This document shows, in pieces, positions 1-10,152 of a DNA stretch of 64,000 bases. How positions within the stretch are numbered: the first letter of the stretch is position 1; each line of letters starts with the position of its first letter. The DNA lies in NCBI RefSeq assembly GCF_001411805.1, contig NZ_CP007212.1, positions 620,001 through 684,000 of the forward strand. Direction: 5' to 3'. Below the pieces are notes generated by a model. That model ran no database searches, was not told where the DNA came from, and saw nothing but the letters and a program-made list of their open reading frames with translations. This DNA comes from Burkholderia plantarii (lineage in GTDB: Bacteria; Pseudomonadota; Gammaproteobacteria; Burkholderiales; Burkholderiaceae). Both the position numbers and the translations under genes were made by a program.

Positions 1-41
1 GATCCTGCACTGAGGACGCGCGCGTTCGCGGCTGCCGCATG

Positions 42-70
42 AAAAACGCCCGGCGCTGCCGGGCGTTTTT
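42..70. terminator. bidirectional rho-independent terminator
   Basis: A near-perfect palindrome has 13-base arms at 42-54 and 58-70 around a 3-base loop. It reads AAAAACGCCCGGC and its complement, so a U-run follows the stem on either strand. It lies 38 bases past the stop codon of the leftward glutamine amidotransferase and should end that transcript, as well as anything entering from the left. Confidence 0.85.
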
Positions 71-107
71 CATGGATGGCGCGAAAGGCGCGAAGGGCGG
101 GGGCCGC

Positions 108-1055
108 TCAGAAATCGACCGGATCGTCGCCGTGCGCGGCGGCCGTGGCGGCGGCTTCGAGCGTGACGTCCGTGCCGGCGGATGCATTCGCCACCGCCGC
201 GCGCCGGCAGTTGACCGACGCCGACGGATCGAGCGCCGGATTGCGCAGCTTCTCAAGCACGATCTCGGGCACCGCCACGCGCGTCTTCGCGGCGACGTCG
301 CCGCACTGGAACATCAGCAGCTCGCCCGGTTCGAACGCGGTCCAGACCTCATCGTCGGTCAGCGGCTGCGTGGCGATCACGGCGACGCGATCCTCGGGCG
401 TGGTGTACTTCGCGAAGTCGATCGAGAGATCCTCGTCGATCAGATGCGCGGTCGAGAACGGCCAGCGCCGCACCAGGTAGTGCAGCCGCGTCGAGCAGTG
501 CGCGAACAGCGCCTGGCCGTTCGACAGCAGGAAGTTGAACACGCCGTGCGCGGTGATCTGCCCGGTCAGCTCGGCGAGCCGCTCGAACAGTTCAGGCAGC
601 GGCGGCTGCGCGCCCGGGAAGGTGTCGCGCAGGCCCTGCATCAGCAGGCAGAACGCGCGCTCGCTGTCGGTGGTGCCGACCGGCTGGTAGACGCCGTCGT
701 CGAGGCCGGGCGCGAAGCCGGGCAGGTCGCCGTTGTGCGCGAAGATCCAGTGGCGCCCCCACAGCTCGCGCATGAACGGATGGCTGTTTTCCAGCAGGAT
801 CGCGCCCTGGGTGGCCTTGCGGATGTGCGCGATGGTGTTCTTCGACTTGATCGGATAGCGCTTGACCATCTCGGCGAGCGGCGAGGTGGCCGACGACTGG
901 TGGTCGAGAAACAGCCGGCAGGCCTTGTCCTCGAAAAACGCGATGCCCCAGCCGTCCGCGTGATGATCGGTGAGCCCGCCGCGGGCCGCGAAACCCGTGA
1001 ACGAGAAGGTCACGTCGGTCGGCTCGGCGCAGTTCATTCCGAAGAGTTGGCACAT
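108..1055 (-). CDS. yafJ: class II glutamine amidotransferase (YafJ-type)
   Basis: This is a 315-residue Ntn-hydrolase of the GATase class II family. The protein starts MCQLFGMNC, so Cys2 becomes the N-terminal nucleophile after Met removal, as in PurF and YafJ. Later come the AHIRKAT segment and FAHNGDLPG, both typical of the glutaminase pocket, then TDSERAF. Family members release ammonia from glutamine, but the acceptor for the YafJ group is not established, so the physiological reaction is open. The last 45 or so residues are Ala/Asp-rich and low in complexity, which makes the protein longer than the roughly 255-residue E. coli YafJ. It is transcribed alone, divergently from pyrC, and ends at the terminator at 42-70. 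Confidence 0.88.
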   Translation of the reverse strand: MCQLFGMNCAEPTDVTFSFTGFAARGGLTDHHADGWGIAFFEDKACRLFLDHQSSATSPLAEMVKRYPIKSKNTIAHIRKATQGAILLENSHPFMRELWGRHWIFAHNGDLPGFAPGLDDGVYQPVGTTDSERAFCLLMQGLRDTFPGAQPPLPELFERLAELTGQITAHGVFNFLLSNGQALFAHCSTRLHYLVRRWPFSTAHLIDEDLSIDFAKYTTPEDRVAVIATQPLTDDEVWTAFEPGELLMFQCGDVAAKTRVAVPEIVLEKLRNPALDPSASVNCRRAAVANASAGTDVTLEAAATAAAHGDDPVDF

Positions 1056-1263
1056 AGGACGTTACGGCAGACGAGGCAGGGGGGACACCGGGAGGAACCG
1101 GTACAATGGCGGTTTCAAGCATATCACCGAGCCCCGGGCGGCCAAAAGTGGAACCCGCGTGTCCGCGGTCCCCTGTTGCGGTTTTCCGTCACTCGCGACG
1201 GGCCGCGGGGCGCGAACGCGGCGGCCCGCGCGCGCTGCCGCCCGCCATCCCCGACGACGCCCC

Positions 1264-2337
1264 ATGACCGCTCCGAACGCCTCTCCCGACGCTTCCGTCA
1301 CCTCGCTGACCCTCGCCCGTCCCGACGACTGGCACCTGCACGTGCGCGACGGCGCGATGCTGGCCGCCGTGCTGCCGCATACGGCGCGCCAGTTCGGCCG
1401 CGCCATCATCATGCCGAACCTGAAGCCGCCCGTGACCACCACGGCGCAGGCCGAGGCGTACCGCGCGCGGATTCTCGCCGCGCTGCCGGCCGGCATGGCG
1501 TTCGAGCCGCTGATGACGCTCTACCTGACCGACAACACGCCGGCCGACGAGATCCGCCGCGCGCGTGAGAGCGGCTTCGTGCATGGCGTGAAGCTCTATC
1601 CGGCCGGCGCCACGACCAACTCCGACGCGGGCGTGACGGACCTGCGCAAATGCGCGGGCGCGCTCGAGGCGATGCAGGAAACGGGCATGCCGCTGCTGGT
1701 CCACGGCGAGGTCACCAATGCCGAGATCGATCTGTTCGATCGCGAGAGGGTGTTCATCGATCGGGTGATGACGCCGCTGCGCCGCGATTTCCCGGCGCTC
1801 AAGGTGGTGTTCGAGCACATCACGACCAAGGACGCGGCCGACTACGTGCGCGACGCCGACGCGGCACCCGGCACGCTCGGCGCGACCATCACGGCCCATC
1901 ACCTGCTCTACAACCGCAACGCGATCTTCACGGGCGGGATCCGGCCGCATTACTACTGCCTGCCGGTGCTCAAGCGCGAGACGCACCGCGTCGCGCTGGT
2001 GGAGGCGGCGACCTCGGGCAACGCGCGCTTCTTCCTCGGCACCGACAGCGCCCCGCACGCGAAGGACGCCAAGGAAGCGGCCTGCGGCTGCGCCGGCTGC
2101 TACACGGCGCTGCACGCGCTCGAACTCTACGCGGAAGCGTTCGACCAGGCCGGCGCGCTCGACAAGCTGGAAGGCTTCGCGAGCTTCTTCGGCGCCGATT
2201 TCTACGGCCTGCCGCGTGCCACCGACACGGTCACGCTGCGCCGCGAGACCTGGCAGCTGCCGGCCACCATCGAGGCCGGCGACACCTCGGTCGTGCCGCT
2301 GCGCGGCGGCGAGCCGATCGGCTGGCGCCTCGCGTGA
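1264..2337 (+). CDS. pyrC: dihydroorotase, PyrC type
   Basis: PyrC is the third enzyme of de novo pyrimidine synthesis and closes carbamoyl-aspartate to dihydroorotate in the cytosol. The 357-residue protein carries the zinc-binding HLH at residues 24-26 in the segment [12 protein letters not shown]. It also has the [14 protein letters not shown] stretch with the lysine that is carbamylated in the family, FEHITTK and ITAHHL histidines, and the catalytic aspartate in GTDSAPHAK. Length and motif order match the class II (short) dihydroorotases. I chose the ATG at 1264 because the conserved N-terminus begins just after it. The longer upstream reading frame is not conserved in character. The stop codon overlaps the GTG start of the next gene. 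Confidence 0.95.
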   Translation: MTAPNASPDASVTSLTLARPDDWHLHVRDGAMLAAVLPHTARQFGRAIIMPNLKPPVTTTAQAEAYRARILAALPAGMAFEPLMTLYLTDNTPADEIRRARESGFVHGVKLYPAGATTNSDAGVTDLRKCAGALEAMQETGMPLLVHGEVTNAEIDLFDRERVFIDRVMTPLRRDFPALKVVFEHITTKDAADYVRDADAAPGTLGATITAHHLLYNRNAIFTGGIRPHYYCLPVLKRETHRVALVEAATSGNARFFLGTDSAPHAKDAKEAACGCAGCYTALHALELYAEAFDQAGALDKLEGFASFFGADFYGLPRATDTVTLRRETWQLPATIEAGDTSVVPLRGGEPIGWRLA

Positions 2338-3167
2338 GCGGAGGCGCGGGCGGCCCGTCCAGTGCCGGCTTCGCGGCGATCGACTGGCAGGCGCCGTGGC
2401 TCGCGCCGTTCGCGGTACACGGGCCGCGCTGGCAAGCCGCCGCGCTGGCCGGCGAGGCCGCCTGGCTCGCGGCGCTGGCCGCCGACGCGGCCACGGCCGG
2501 CATCGTCACCGGGCGCGGCCTGCCGTTGCGCTTCATCGAACAGGCCGCGCTGCCGGCCGGCGTCGCCTACGAGACGCAGATCGCCACCACCGGCGGCGTG
2601 CCGACTCGCCACAATCTCCACGATTTCTTCAACGCGCTGGTCTGGTTCGGCTATCCGCGCCTCAAGGCCGCGATCAACGCGCGGCAGTCGGCGGCGATCG
2701 ACGCGCTCGGCGTGGGCGGCGCGCGCGGCGGCCTGCGCGATGCGCTGACGCTGCTCGACGAGAACGGCGCGCTGTTCGTCACCGCCGATCCGGCGCTCGG
2801 CGACGCGCTGCGCCGCTTCGGCTGGCGGACGCTGTTCGTCGAGGCGCGCGCGGCCTGGGGCCGGGCCTGCGAGCTGCGGCTGGTCGGCCATGCACTGCTC
2901 GAGAAACTCGTCGCGCCCTACAAGGCCTGCTGCGCGCATGCCTGGATCGTCGAGGCGCCGCCCGCCTGGTTCGACTGGGACGAGGGCGCGCGCCGCGGCT
3001 GGCTCGACGCGCACGTTGCCGCCGGCTTCGACGCGCGGCTGCCGCCGCACGGCGGCTTCGCGCCGGTCCCGGTGCTCGGCGTGCCGGGCTGGTGCGCCGC
3101 GAACGCGGAGCCGGGCTTCTACGACGACCCGCAGGTGTTTCGCGCAGGCCGTCGTGCGCGCGGCTGA
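2334..3167 (+). CDS. DUF3025 family protein
   Basis: This 277-residue protein is of the DUF3025 type found in beta- and gammaproteobacteria. Recognisable blocks are [38 protein letters not shown], and [21 protein letters not shown] near the end. No signal peptide or membrane segment is visible, so it is probably cytosolic. The function of the family is unknown. The GTG start at 2334 sits inside the pyrC stop region (GTGA, 4 bases shared), which implies translational coupling with pyrC. The GTG start is inferred from this overlap and from conserved sequence soon after it. Confidence 0.85.
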   Translation: MSGGAGGPSSAGFAAIDWQAPWLAPFAVHGPRWQAAALAGEAAWLAALAADAATAGIVTGRGLPLRFIEQAALPAGVAYETQIATTGGVPTRHNLHDFFNALVWFGYPRLKAAINARQSAAIDALGVGGARGGLRDALTLLDENGALFVTADPALGDALRRFGWRTLFVEARAAWGRACELRLVGHALLEKLVAPYKACCAHAWIVEAPPAWFDWDEGARRGWLDAHVAAGFDARLPPHGGFAPVPVLGVPGWCAANAEPGFYDDPQVFRAGRRARG

Positions 3168-3220
3168 AACGGGGCACGGTCGCGGCCGGGAGTTGCCCGG
3201 TTGGCTCCCTGCTTTGCCGA

Positions 3221-3250
3221 TTCCCGGCGCGGCCGCGTCGATGCTAGAAT
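3221..3250 (+). promoter_or_regulatory. probable sigma-70 promoter of rnpB
   Basis: A TAGAAT -10 hexamer at 3245-3250 lies about 10 bases ahead of the expected 5' end of RNase P RNA. A weak -35 (TTCCCG, 3221-3226) sits 18 bases upstream. Position relative to the RNA is the main support. Confidence 0.5.
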
Positions 3251-3259
3251 TCGCCTCGC

Positions 3260-3671
<412 letters not shown>

Positions 3672-3688
3672 CCGCCCGACACGAACGA

Positions 3689-3721
3689 AGGCCGGCGCCA
3701 GGATTGGCGCCGGCCTTTTCG
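3689..3721 (+). terminator. rho-independent terminator of rnpB
   Basis: A 12-base-pair stem, AGGCCGGCGCCA (3689-3700) with TGGCGCCGGCCT (3705-3716), is followed by TTTTCGTTTT. It lies about 20 bases after the 3' end of RNase P RNA. Confidence 0.9.
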
Positions 3722-3770
3722 TTTTGCGGCGGGGCGAACGGGAGAGCCGTTGCGCCGGCCGCCGCGCCGT

Positions 3771-4193
3771 TCAGCCCGCGACGATGTCGAACGAGTGCGT
3801 GAGCTCGGCCGTCTTCGCGATCATGATCGATGCCGAGCAGTACTTGTCGTGCGACAGGTTGATCGCGCGCTCGACCGTGGCCGGATTCAGGTTGCGACCC
3901 GTGACGGTGAAGTGGAAGTGGATCTTCGTGAACACCTTCGGATCCTCGCTCGCGCGCTCGGCCTTCAGCGTCACCGAGCAGTCGGTCACTTCCTGGCGGC
4001 TCTTCTGCAGGATCAGCACGACGTCATACGCGGTGCAGCCGCCCGTGCCGACCAGCACCATTTCCATCGGGCGCGGGGCGAGGTTGTTGCCGCCGCCTCC
4101 GGGCGCGCCGTCCATGGCAATGAGATGGCCGCTACCCGTCTGCGCGACGAACGCCATGCCATCCTGGCCCATCCAGCTAACTTTGCATTCCAT
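3771..4193 (-). CDS. OsmC/Ohr family protein
   Basis: This 140-residue cytosolic protein has the OsmC fold. The two family cysteines are visible at C53 (VGTGGCTAYDV) and C119 (SHDKYCSAS). In OsmC and Ohr proteins this pair reduces organic hydroperoxides by a thiol mechanism. The sequence is closer to the YhfA-like branch (NNLAPRPMEMVLVGTGGCT), whose substrate is not well defined, so I stop at family level. I chose the ATG at 4193 because the protein then begins MECKVSW, typical of the family. An upstream in-frame extension is unlikely. It is transcribed alone, convergent with rnpB. Confidence 0.9.
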   Translation of the reverse strand: MECKVSWMGQDGMAFVAQTGSGHLIAMDGAPGGGGNNLAPRPMEMVLVGTGGCTAYDVVLILQKSRQEVTDCSVTLKAERASEDPKVFTKIHFHFTVTGRNLNPATVERAINLSHDKYCSASIMIAKTAELTHSFDIVAG

Positions 4194-4509
4194 GCGTGTG
4201 CTCCAGCCTCTTCGGCTTCGATTACCAAACGGCATTGTAGCCCGCGTCGCCACGCCCGGCTGACGCGGTGCGGGAATGGCAAGCATCGAACGTTGCGCGC
4301 AGCGCGGCTTTGCGTTGTACGAGGCGCCGGGTTAGGGGTTTTGCTCTAGATTGCCGCACATGAATGGTCTGATGATTTCGCTCAACGCCCTGATTTCAAT
4401 GGGGAAGGCGGTGATGCTGCAGAGCCGCATGAAAATTTCGCATTATGAGTTTCCATTTCATCATGTAGATTTTCTTGTGCTGCCCGTCGCCGGTTCCTAT
4501 AATCGCATC
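4194..4509. other. AT-richer intergenic region ahead of the small RNA
   Basis: The stretch from about 4330 to 4510 is clearly AT-richer than its surroundings. I see no convincing gene. A 51-codon frame at 4360-4515 has no ribosome binding site and overlaps the small-RNA promoter. Promoters for the leftward OsmC gene and the rightward small RNA should lie here. Confidence 0.5.
4475..4503 (+). promoter_or_regulatory. sigma-70 promoter of the candidate small RNA
   Basis: TTGTGC at 4475-4480 and a consensus TATAAT at 4498-4503 are separated by 17 bases. This predicts a start near 4510, a few bases before the first hairpin of the RNA described next. Confidence 0.75.
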
Positions 4510-4600
4510 CATTGATTGTCGCGTTGCGGCAATCTCCGGCTGTCTCCTCCACCCTCCTCCAAAGGTGGATTGAGCCCGAACGACGGTTCGGGCTTTTTTT
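4510..4600 (+). ncRNA. candidate three-hairpin small regulatory RNA with anti-Shine-Dalgarno motifs
   Basis: A consensus promoter and an intrinsic terminator enclose about 90 bases with no reading frame. Hairpin 1 is 4514-4534 (nine pairs, GATTGTCGC with GCGGCAATC, one G-U). A pyrimidine-rich linker follows and contains CTCCTCC at 4544-4550. Hairpin 2 is CCACC (4549-4553) with GGTGG (4564-4568) and shows a second CTCCTCC at 4554-4560 in its loop. Hairpin 3 is the terminator: AGCCCGAAC (4573-4581) with GTTCGGGCT (4586-4594) plus a T-run. Loops with CUCCUCC pair with Shine-Dalgarno sequences in several known small-RNA families, so translational control of mRNAs is a reasonable inference. I do not recognise a named family. 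Confidence 0.7.
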
Positions 4601-4726
4601 CGTCCAGCGTGCGTGAAACGGCAGCTTGCCGGGCCGCGACGCCATGGCCGGACGAGCGCGCGGCCCATCCGCGGACCGCGTCGCCGAGGACCGCCACGAC
4701 CCGGTTCGCCCACCCAAGCGATTTCT

Positions 4727-4756
4727 TTGACCGGTCTACCTGAATTCCTTTATAAT
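4727..4756 (+). promoter_or_regulatory. sigma-70 promoter of rplM-rpsI
   Basis: TTGACC at 4727-4732 and TATAAT at 4751-4756 are separated by 18 bases, close to consensus, as expected for a ribosomal protein operon. The leader to rplM is about 115 bases and could hold the autoregulatory site known for L13 operons. I cannot identify that site by eye. Confidence 0.85.
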
Positions 4757-4878
4757 TCAGGGTTTTCCGCATTCATGCCCGCGGAGAAGAATCAGGGAGA
4801 GCCTGCACAGCGCCCAGAGCGCAACCAAATCCAAGCAGGAAAAACACCAGGGCAGCAGTCATTATTTTTGGATCGATC

Positions 4879-5307
4879 ATGAAGACGTTTTCCGCAAAAG
4901 CCCATGAGGTGACGCGTGAATGGTACGTGATTGACGCGACGGATAAGGTTCTCGGACGTGTCGCCAGCGAAGTGGCACGCCGTCTGCGCGGCAAGCACAA
5001 GCCCGAGTTCACCCCGCACGTCGACACCGGTGATTTCATCATCGTCATCAACGCCAGCAAGCTGAAGGTCACGGGCAACAAGGTTCTCGACAAGAAGTAC
5101 TACCGCCACTCGGGCTACCCGGGCGGTATCTATGAAACGACGTTCGGCAAGATGCAGGAACGCTTCCCGGGCCGCGCGCTCGAGAAGGCGGTCAAGGGCA
5201 TGCTGCCGAAGGGCCCGCTCGGCTACGCGATGATCAAGAAGCTGAAGGTCTACGCAGAAGCGACGCATCCGCATTCGGCACAACAGCCGAAGGCGCTCGA
5301 GATCTAA
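4879..5307 (+). CDS. rplM: 50S ribosomal protein L13
   Basis: L13 is an early-assembly protein of the large ribosomal subunit. The product has 142 residues, identical in length to E. coli L13. It opens [27 protein letters not shown] and contains [17 protein letters not shown] and the RHSGYPGG loop, all diagnostic of the family. It is the first gene of the rplM-rpsI operon, 13 bases ahead of rpsI. Confidence 0.98.
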   Translation: MKTFSAKAHEVTREWYVIDATDKVLGRVASEVARRLRGKHKPEFTPHVDTGDFIIVINASKLKVTGNKVLDKKYYRHSGYPGGIYETTFGKMQERFPGRALEKAVKGMLPKGPLGYAMIKKLKVYAEATHPHSAQQPKALEI

Positions 5308-5320
5308 GGGGACCCACCAA

Positions 5321-5713
5321 ATGATCGGTAACTGGAACTACGGTACGGGCCGCCGCAAGAGCGCAGTCGCTCGTGTCTTCATCAAGGCTGGCAAGGGCGA
5401 CATCATCGTCAACGGCAAGCCCATCGCCGACTATTTCTCGCGCGAGACGTCGCTGATGATCGTGCGTCAACCGCTGGAACTGACGAACCACGCTCAAACG
5501 TTCGACATCAAGGTCAACGTGACGGGCGGCGGCGAAACGGGTCAGGCCGGTGCGGTGCGCCACGGCATCACGCGCGCGCTGATCGACTACGACGCGACGC
5601 TGAAGCCGCAACTGTCGACCGCCGGCTTCGTCACGCGCGATGCGCGTGAAGTCGAGCGTAAGAAGGTCGGTCTGCGCAAGGCACGCCGCGCCAAGCAGTT
5701 CTCGAAGCGTTAA
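5321..5713 (+). CDS. rpsI: 30S ribosomal protein S9
   Basis: S9 is a small-subunit protein whose C-terminal tail reaches the P-site tRNA. The product has 130 residues, as in E. coli, with [14 protein letters not shown] near the start. It ends in the strongly basic tail [12 protein letters not shown], whose last arginine contacts the tRNA anticodon region. It is co-transcribed with rplM and followed by an intrinsic terminator at 5757-5784. Confidence 0.98.
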   Translation: MIGNWNYGTGRRKSAVARVFIKAGKGDIIVNGKPIADYFSRETSLMIVRQPLELTNHAQTFDIKVNVTGGGETGQAGAVRHGITRALIDYDATLKPQLSTAGFVTRDAREVERKKVGLRKARRAKQFSKR

Positions 5714-5756
5714 GCGCTTTTCGGTCCATCGCCCGCGGGCGATGCCGCCGACCAGA

Positions 5757-5784
5757 ACCGCCGGTCTCGACCGGCGGTTTTTTT
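5757..5784 (+). terminator. rho-independent terminator of rplM-rpsI
   Basis: The stem AACCGCCGG T (5757-5765) pairs with ACCGGCGGTT (5770-5779) and is followed by a run of seven T. Confidence 0.9.
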
Positions 5785-5916
5785 ATGCGCGCGCGGTTCG
5801 CGAGCGCGCCGCGCGCCGGCCGTAATCGGGGCGCAAACCGCTTGATTTCGAGGACTTCGGCACGATCTTCGGAACCGCCCTACAATAGCGGCAATGGGCT
5901 TTTTTGGAGAGTTCGC

Positions 5917-6291
5917 ATGAACGCTGTCACCGAATCCGCGGCAACCACCACCACCGAAATGCCGGCGCCGTTCGTCTTCACCGACGCAGCCGCCGACAAG
6001 GTCAAGCAACTGATCGAGGAAGAGGGCAATCCCGAGCTGAAACTGCGCGTGTTCGTGCAGGGCGGCGGGTGCTCGGGCTTCCAGTATGGCTTCACGTTCG
6101 ACGAGGAAGTCAACGAGGACGACACCGTGATGAACAAGGGTGGCGTGCAGTTGCTGATCGATTCGATGAGCTACCAGTACCTGGTCGGCGCCGAGATCGA
6201 CTACAAGGACGATCTGAACGGCGCGCAATTCGTGATCAAGAACCCGAACGCGACCACCACCTGCGGTTGCGGCTCGTCGTTCTCGGTCTGA
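5917..6291 (+). CDS. erpA: iron-sulfur cluster insertion protein ErpA
   Basis: ErpA is an A-type carrier that passes [4Fe-4S] clusters to apo-enzymes, including those of isoprenoid synthesis. The 124-residue protein holds the three cluster-binding cysteines in [11 protein letters not shown] and, near the C-terminus, [12 protein letters not shown] (the CGC motif). A 16-residue N-terminal stretch rich in Thr/Ala precedes the conserved domain. The ATG at 5917 follows GGAGA at 5906-5910. A TACAAT -10-like hexamer at 5881-5886 suggests its own promoter downstream of the rpsI terminator. Confidence 0.95.
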   Translation: MNAVTESAATTTTEMPAPFVFTDAAADKVKQLIEEEGNPELKLRVFVQGGGCSGFQYGFTFDEEVNEDDTVMNKGGVQLLIDSMSYQYLVGAEIDYKDDLNGAQFVIKNPNATTTCGCGSSFSV

Positions 6292-6339
6292 CCGTCCGCC
6301 ACTGACGCAACGCGCGGGCGCCCGGCGCCCGTGTTTCGA

Positions 6340-6367
6340 AAAACCCCACGCCATGCGTGGGGTTTTT
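6340..6367. terminator. bidirectional terminator between erpA and anmK
   Basis: The stem CCCCACGC (6344-6351) with GCGTGGGG (6355-6362) is flanked by A-rich and T-rich runs on both sides. It can serve both the rightward erpA and the leftward anmK transcripts. Confidence 0.88.
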
Positions 6368-6393
6368 GTCGTGGCGTGGACGATTCCCTGCCA

Positions 6394-7554
6394 TCAGCAT
6401 GGGTATAGCGCGCCGAGCACGCGCGGCCCGGCCGCGCCCGTCACGCCGGCGAGGTTGCCGGCCGCGCGTGCCGTGAAGCGATGGGCGAGCCAGGCGAACG
6501 CGATTGCCTCGACCTGCTGCGGCGGCACGCCGAGCGCAGCGGTGGTGCCGACCGCCGCGCTCACGCCGGACTCGGCCAGCGCGTCGGCGAGCGCGCGCAG
6601 CAGCACCGGGTTGCGCGCACCGCCGCCGCAGACGTAGACGGACCGGCAGTCGGGCGCGTGGCGCGCGATCTCGCGCGCGATCGTGACGGCGGTCAGCGCC
6701 ACCAGCGTGGCCTGCACGTCGGGCGGCGCGACCTGCGGGAAGGTGCGCAGGCGCGCGTCGAGCCAGTCAGGATTGAACAGGTCGCGGCCGGTGCTCTTCG
6801 GCGGCGGCAGGTCGAAATACGGTTCTGCGAGCAGCGCGGCGAGCAGCGCCGTGTCGGGTTTGCCGCTCGCGGCGAGCCGGCCACCGTCGTCGAACGGCTT
6901 GCCGAGGTGGCGCTGCGCCCAGGCGTCGAGCAGCGCATTGGCCGGCCCGCAGTCGAAGCCGCGCACGCCGGCGCCGCCATGCGCGCCCTCGGCCGGCAGG
7001 ATCGTGATGTTGCTGATGCCGCCGAGGTTGCAGACCACGCGCGTCTCGTCCGGCGCGCCGAACACGGTCGCATGGAACCCCGGCGCGAGCGGCGCCCCCT
7101 GGCCGCCCGCGGCGACGTCGCGCGCGCGGAAATCGGCGATCACGTCGATGCCGGTCAGTTCGGCGAGCAGCGCGGGGTTGTTGGTCTGCCGCGTGTAGCC
7201 GCGCTCGGGCCGGTGCCGCACGGTCTGGCCGTGGACGCCGATCGCGCGGACCTGGTCGGGCGCGAGGTTCGCCGAGCGCAGCAATTCGTGGCAGCAGGCC
7301 GCATAGCGCGCGGCCAGCGCGTTGGCCGCCCGCGCCTCGCGGTCGATCTCGTCGGCGCCGGGCTGCTGCAGCGCGAACAGTGCGTCGCGCAGCGTGTCGG
7401 CGAAGCCGACGAAGCCCTCGGCCAGCACCGCCGGCGGCTCGCCCGCGGCGAACCGCACGGCCACGCCGTCGCAGCCGTCCATGCTGGTGCCCGACATCAG
7501 GCCGAGATAGACACCGTCGGCGGGATGGTCGGCTTGCTTGCGATGTGGCGCCAC
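6394..7554 (-). CDS. anmK: anhydro-N-acetylmuramic acid kinase
   Basis: AnmK phosphorylates and opens 1,6-anhydro-MurNAc to MurNAc-6-phosphate during recycling of cell-wall fragments. The 386-residue protein has the N-terminal signature [20 protein letters not shown], the [11 protein letters not shown] segment, NLGGISNIT, and late VCGGGARNP, all characteristic of the ASKHA-fold AnmK family. The start is GTG at 7554, giving [20 protein letters not shown]. The 145-base gap to tyrS holds divergent promoters. It is transcribed alone and ends at the shared terminator with erpA. Confidence 0.95.
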   Translation of the reverse strand: MAPHRKQADHPADGVYLGLMSGTSMDGCDGVAVRFAAGEPPAVLAEGFVGFADTLRDALFALQQPGADEIDREARAANALAARYAACCHELLRSANLAPDQVRAIGVHGQTVRHRPERGYTRQTNNPALLAELTGIDVIADFRARDVAAGGQGAPLAPGFHATVFGAPDETRVVCNLGGISNITILPAEGAHGGAGVRGFDCGPANALLDAWAQRHLGKPFDDGGRLAASGKPDTALLAALLAEPYFDLPPPKSTGRDLFNPDWLDARLRTFPQVAPPDVQATLVALTAVTIAREIARHAPDCRSVYVCGGGARNPVLLRALADALAESGVSAAVGTTAALGVPPQQVEAIAFAWLAHRFTARAAGNLAGVTGAAGPRVLGALYPC

Positions 7555-7699
7555 GGTTTCTCCTGTCGTCGAGCGCGCGGGCGGCGTGCCCGCGCCGGTG
7601 AGGTCCGATTATCCGCGCAAGCCGCCGCGCCGTTAAGCGATGCGCGCGCGAGTTATGGGAAAATCACCGCTTTTCCGACTTTCCTCCTTTTCCGCACCG

Positions 7700-8941
7700 A
7701 TGAGCCAAGATCCCCAAACGAAGCCCGCGCTCCCGATCACCGATTCCGTGCGCGAGGCGCTCGCGATCACCAGGCGCGGTGTCGACGAACTGCTGATCGA
7801 GGACGAGTTCGCGCAGAAGCTGGCGCGCAGCGAGGCGACGGGCACGCCGCTGCGGATCAAGCTGGGGCTCGACCCGACCGCGCCCGACATCCACATCGGC
7901 CACACGGTGGTGCTCAACAAGATGCGCCAGCTGCAGGATCTCGGCCACACGGTGATCTTCCTGATCGGCGACTTCACCTCGCTGATCGGCGATCCGTCGG
8001 GCCGCAACGCCACGCGTCCGCCGCTCACGCGCGAGCAGATCGAGGCGAACGCGAAGACCTATTTCGAGCAGGCCGCGCTGGTGCTCGACCGCGACAAGAC
8101 CGAGATCCGCTACAACAGCGAATGGTCGATGCCGCTCGGCGCCGACGGCATGATCAAGCTCGCCTCGCGCTACACGGTGGCGCGCATCCTCGAGCGCGAG
8201 GATTTCACGAAGCGCTTCCAGGGCGGCGTGCCGATCTCGATCCACGAATTCCTCTACCCGCTGATGCAGGGTTACGACTCGGTCGCGCTGAACGCCGACC
8301 TCGAGCTCGGCGGCACCGACCAGAAGTTCAACCTGCTGGTGGGCCGCGAACTGCAGAAGCAGTACGGGCAGGAGCCGCAGTGCATCCTGACCATGCCGCT
8401 GCTGGAAGGCCTCGATGGCGTCGAGAAGATGTCGAAGTCGAAGGGCAACTACGTCGGCATCAGCGAGAAGCCGACCGAGATGTTCGGCAAGCTGATGAGC
8501 ATCTCGGACGTGCTGATGTGGCGTTACTTCGAACTGCTCTCGTTCCGCCCGATGAGCGAGATCGCGAAGTTCAAGGCCGAGATCGAGGCGGGCCGCAACC
8601 CGCGCGACTTCAAGGTGCTGCTCGCGCAGGAGATCGTCGCGCGCTTCCATTCGCAGGCCGACGCCGAGCAGGCGCTCGAGGACTTCAACCACCGCGCTCG
8701 CGGCGGCGTACCCGACGACATCCCGTCGGTCACGCTCGGCGGCGCGCCGCTCGCGATCGGCCAGTTGCTCAAGCAGGCCGGCCTGGTGCCGTCGACCAGC
8801 GAGGCGCTGCGCAACATCGAGCAGGGTGGCGTGAAGATCGACGGCACCACCGTCTCCGACAAGGGCCTCAAGATCGAGGCGGGCGAGTACGTGGTGCAGG
8901 TCGGCAAGCGGCGCTTCGCGCGCGTGACGGTCGGCGCATGA
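7700..8941 (+). CDS. tyrS: tyrosyl-tRNA synthetase
   Basis: This class I aminoacyl-tRNA synthetase charges tRNA-Tyr. The 413-residue protein shows the HIGH signature in [14 protein letters not shown], the KMSKS motif in [13 protein letters not shown], and a C-terminal S4-like RNA-binding domain ([15 protein letters not shown] onward). Arrangement and length match the TyrS type with an N-terminal helical extension found in beta- and gammaproteobacteria. I prefer the ATG at 7700 ([12 protein letters not shown]) over one at 7640, which would add a tail read from promoter-like sequence. The stop overlaps the dtd start as ATGA. Confidence 0.96.
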   Translation: MSQDPQTKPALPITDSVREALAITRRGVDELLIEDEFAQKLARSEATGTPLRIKLGLDPTAPDIHIGHTVVLNKMRQLQDLGHTVIFLIGDFTSLIGDPSGRNATRPPLTREQIEANAKTYFEQAALVLDRDKTEIRYNSEWSMPLGADGMIKLASRYTVARILEREDFTKRFQGGVPISIHEFLYPLMQGYDSVALNADLELGGTDQKFNLLVGRELQKQYGQEPQCILTMPLLEGLDGVEKMSKSKGNYVGISEKPTEMFGKLMSISDVLMWRYFELLSFRPMSEIAKFKAEIEAGRNPRDFKVLLAQEIVARFHSQADAEQALEDFNHRARGGVPDDIPSVTLGGAPLAIGQLLKQAGLVPSTSEALRNIEQGGVKIDGTTVSDKGLKIEAGEYVVQVGKRRFARVTVGA

Positions 8942-9399
8942 TCGCGCTGATCCAGCGCGTGCGGCGCGCCGACGTGCGCGTCTGCGAGCGCGTGACGGGC
9001 GAGATCGGCGCGGGCCTGCTCGCGCTCGTCTGTGCCGAGCGCGGCGACACCGAGGCGCAGGCCGACAAGCTGCTCGCGAAGGTGCTCGGCTATCGCGTGT
9101 TCAGCGACGTGGCCGGCAAGATGAACCTGCCCGTCACGAACCTCGACGGCGCGGGCACCGCGGGCGGCCTGCTGCTCGTCTCGCAGTTCACGCTGGCGGC
9201 CGACACCCGGAGCGGCATGCGGCCGAGCTTCACGCCGGCCGCGCCGCCCGACGAGGGCGCGCGGCTGTTCAACTATTTCGTCGAGGCGGCCCGCGCGCGG
9301 CACCCGATCGTCGAGACCGGTGAGTTCGGCGCCGAGATGCAGGTGTCGCTCGTCAACGACGGCCCCGTCACGTTCTGGCTGCAGGCGCGCGCCGCCTGA
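8938..9399 (+). CDS. dtd: D-aminoacyl-tRNA deacylase
   Basis: Dtd hydrolyses D-amino acids (notably D-Tyr) from mischarged tRNA, and it lies directly behind tyrS with a 4-base ATGA overlap. The 153-residue protein opens [13 protein letters not shown] and has the catalytic SQFTLAAD block. Near the C-terminus it has the Gly-Pro loop in [11 protein letters not shown], the cross-subunit motif that gives chiral proofreading. The usual length is about 145-150 residues. The tight coupling of synthetase and proofreader is common in Burkholderia. Confidence 0.95.
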   Translation: MIALIQRVRRADVRVCERVTGEIGAGLLALVCAERGDTEAQADKLLAKVLGYRVFSDVAGKMNLPVTNLDGAGTAGGLLLVSQFTLAADTRSGMRPSFTPAAPPDEGARLFNYFVEAARARHPIVETGEFGAEMQVSLVNDGPVTFWLQARAA

Positions 9400-9489
9400 C
9401 CCGGCGGCCCGGGTGACGCCGGCCGCCGGCCGGGCCGCGCCCCGTTTCGCTTCTCGCTTCGTTTCCCTCGCATTCCGACCGGCCAACCG

Positions 9490-10152
9490 ATGACCACGAC
9501 GCAAATCCTCTTCATCCGCCACGGCGAAACGCCTTGGAACCGCATCAAGCGCATCCAGGGGCACATCGACATCGCGCTCGCCGAGACGGGCGTCGAGCAG
9601 GCGGCGCGGCTCGCCGAACGGCTCGCGCGCGAGGCGCGTGGCGGCGCGCGGCTCGACGCGATCTATTCGAGCGACCTGCAGCGCGCGCGGCAGACCGCGC
9701 AGCCGAGCGCCGACGCGCTCGGCCTGCCGGTGCGGCTCGACGCCGGGCTGCGCGAGCGCGCCTATGGTGCGTTCCAGGGCCACGACAGCACCGAGATCGC
9801 CGACAAGTTCCCCGATGCCCATGCGCAATGGCAGACACGCGACCCCGGCTTCGAGCCGGCCGGCGGCGAATCGCATCGCGCGTTCCATCACCGCGTGCTG
9901 CACGCGCTCGCGCCGATCGTGGCCGCGCATCCGGGCGGGCGCATCGCCGTGGTCACGCACGGCGGCGTGCTCGACTGCGTCTATCGCCACGCGGCGTCGC
10001 TGCCGCTCGACGCGCCGCGCCAGTACGCGCTGCTCAACACCAGCATCAACGTGGTCGAGGCCGACGGCGACGCACTGCGCATCGTACGCTGGGCCGACGT
10101 CGACCATCTCGGCGGCGGCAGCGACGACGACGGCTACCGCAAGGTGCTGTAA
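9490..10152 (+). CDS. histidine phosphatase family protein (phosphoglycerate-mutase-like)
   Basis: This 220-residue protein is of the branched histidine phosphatase superfamily. The phosphate-accepting histidine is H11 in FIRHGETPWN (residues 8-17). The acid residue lies in LRERAYGAFQG, and the second histidine in VVTHGGVLD near residue 157. Members annotated GpmB or CobC share this pattern, and substrate cannot be read from sequence. It is 90 bases downstream of dtd on the same strand, so co-transcription with tyrS-dtd is possible. A hairpin with a weak T-run follows at 10158-10183. Confidence 0.88.
   Translation: MTTTQILFIRHGETPWNRIKRIQGHIDIALAETGVEQAARLAERLAREARGGARLDAIYSSDLQRARQTAQPSADALGLPVRLDAGLRERAYGAFQGHDSTEIADKFPDAHAQWQTRDPGFEPAGGESHRAFHHRVLHALAPIVAAHPGGRIAVVTHGGVLDCVYRHAASLPLDAPRQYALLNTSINVVEADGDALRIVRWADVDHLGGGSDDDGYRKVL

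Noticed and set aside
4360..4515. A 51-codon frame starting MNGLMISLNALISMGK
   Set aside because: There is no ribosome binding site, it overlaps the strong promoter of the candidate small RNA, and it ends inside that RNA. It is more likely a by-product of the AT-rich island.
6481..9399. A rightward open frame of 972 codons through anmK and tyrS that ends with the dtd protein
   Set aside because: Only the last 153 codons (dtd) are real. The rest is antisense to anmK and out of frame with tyrS.
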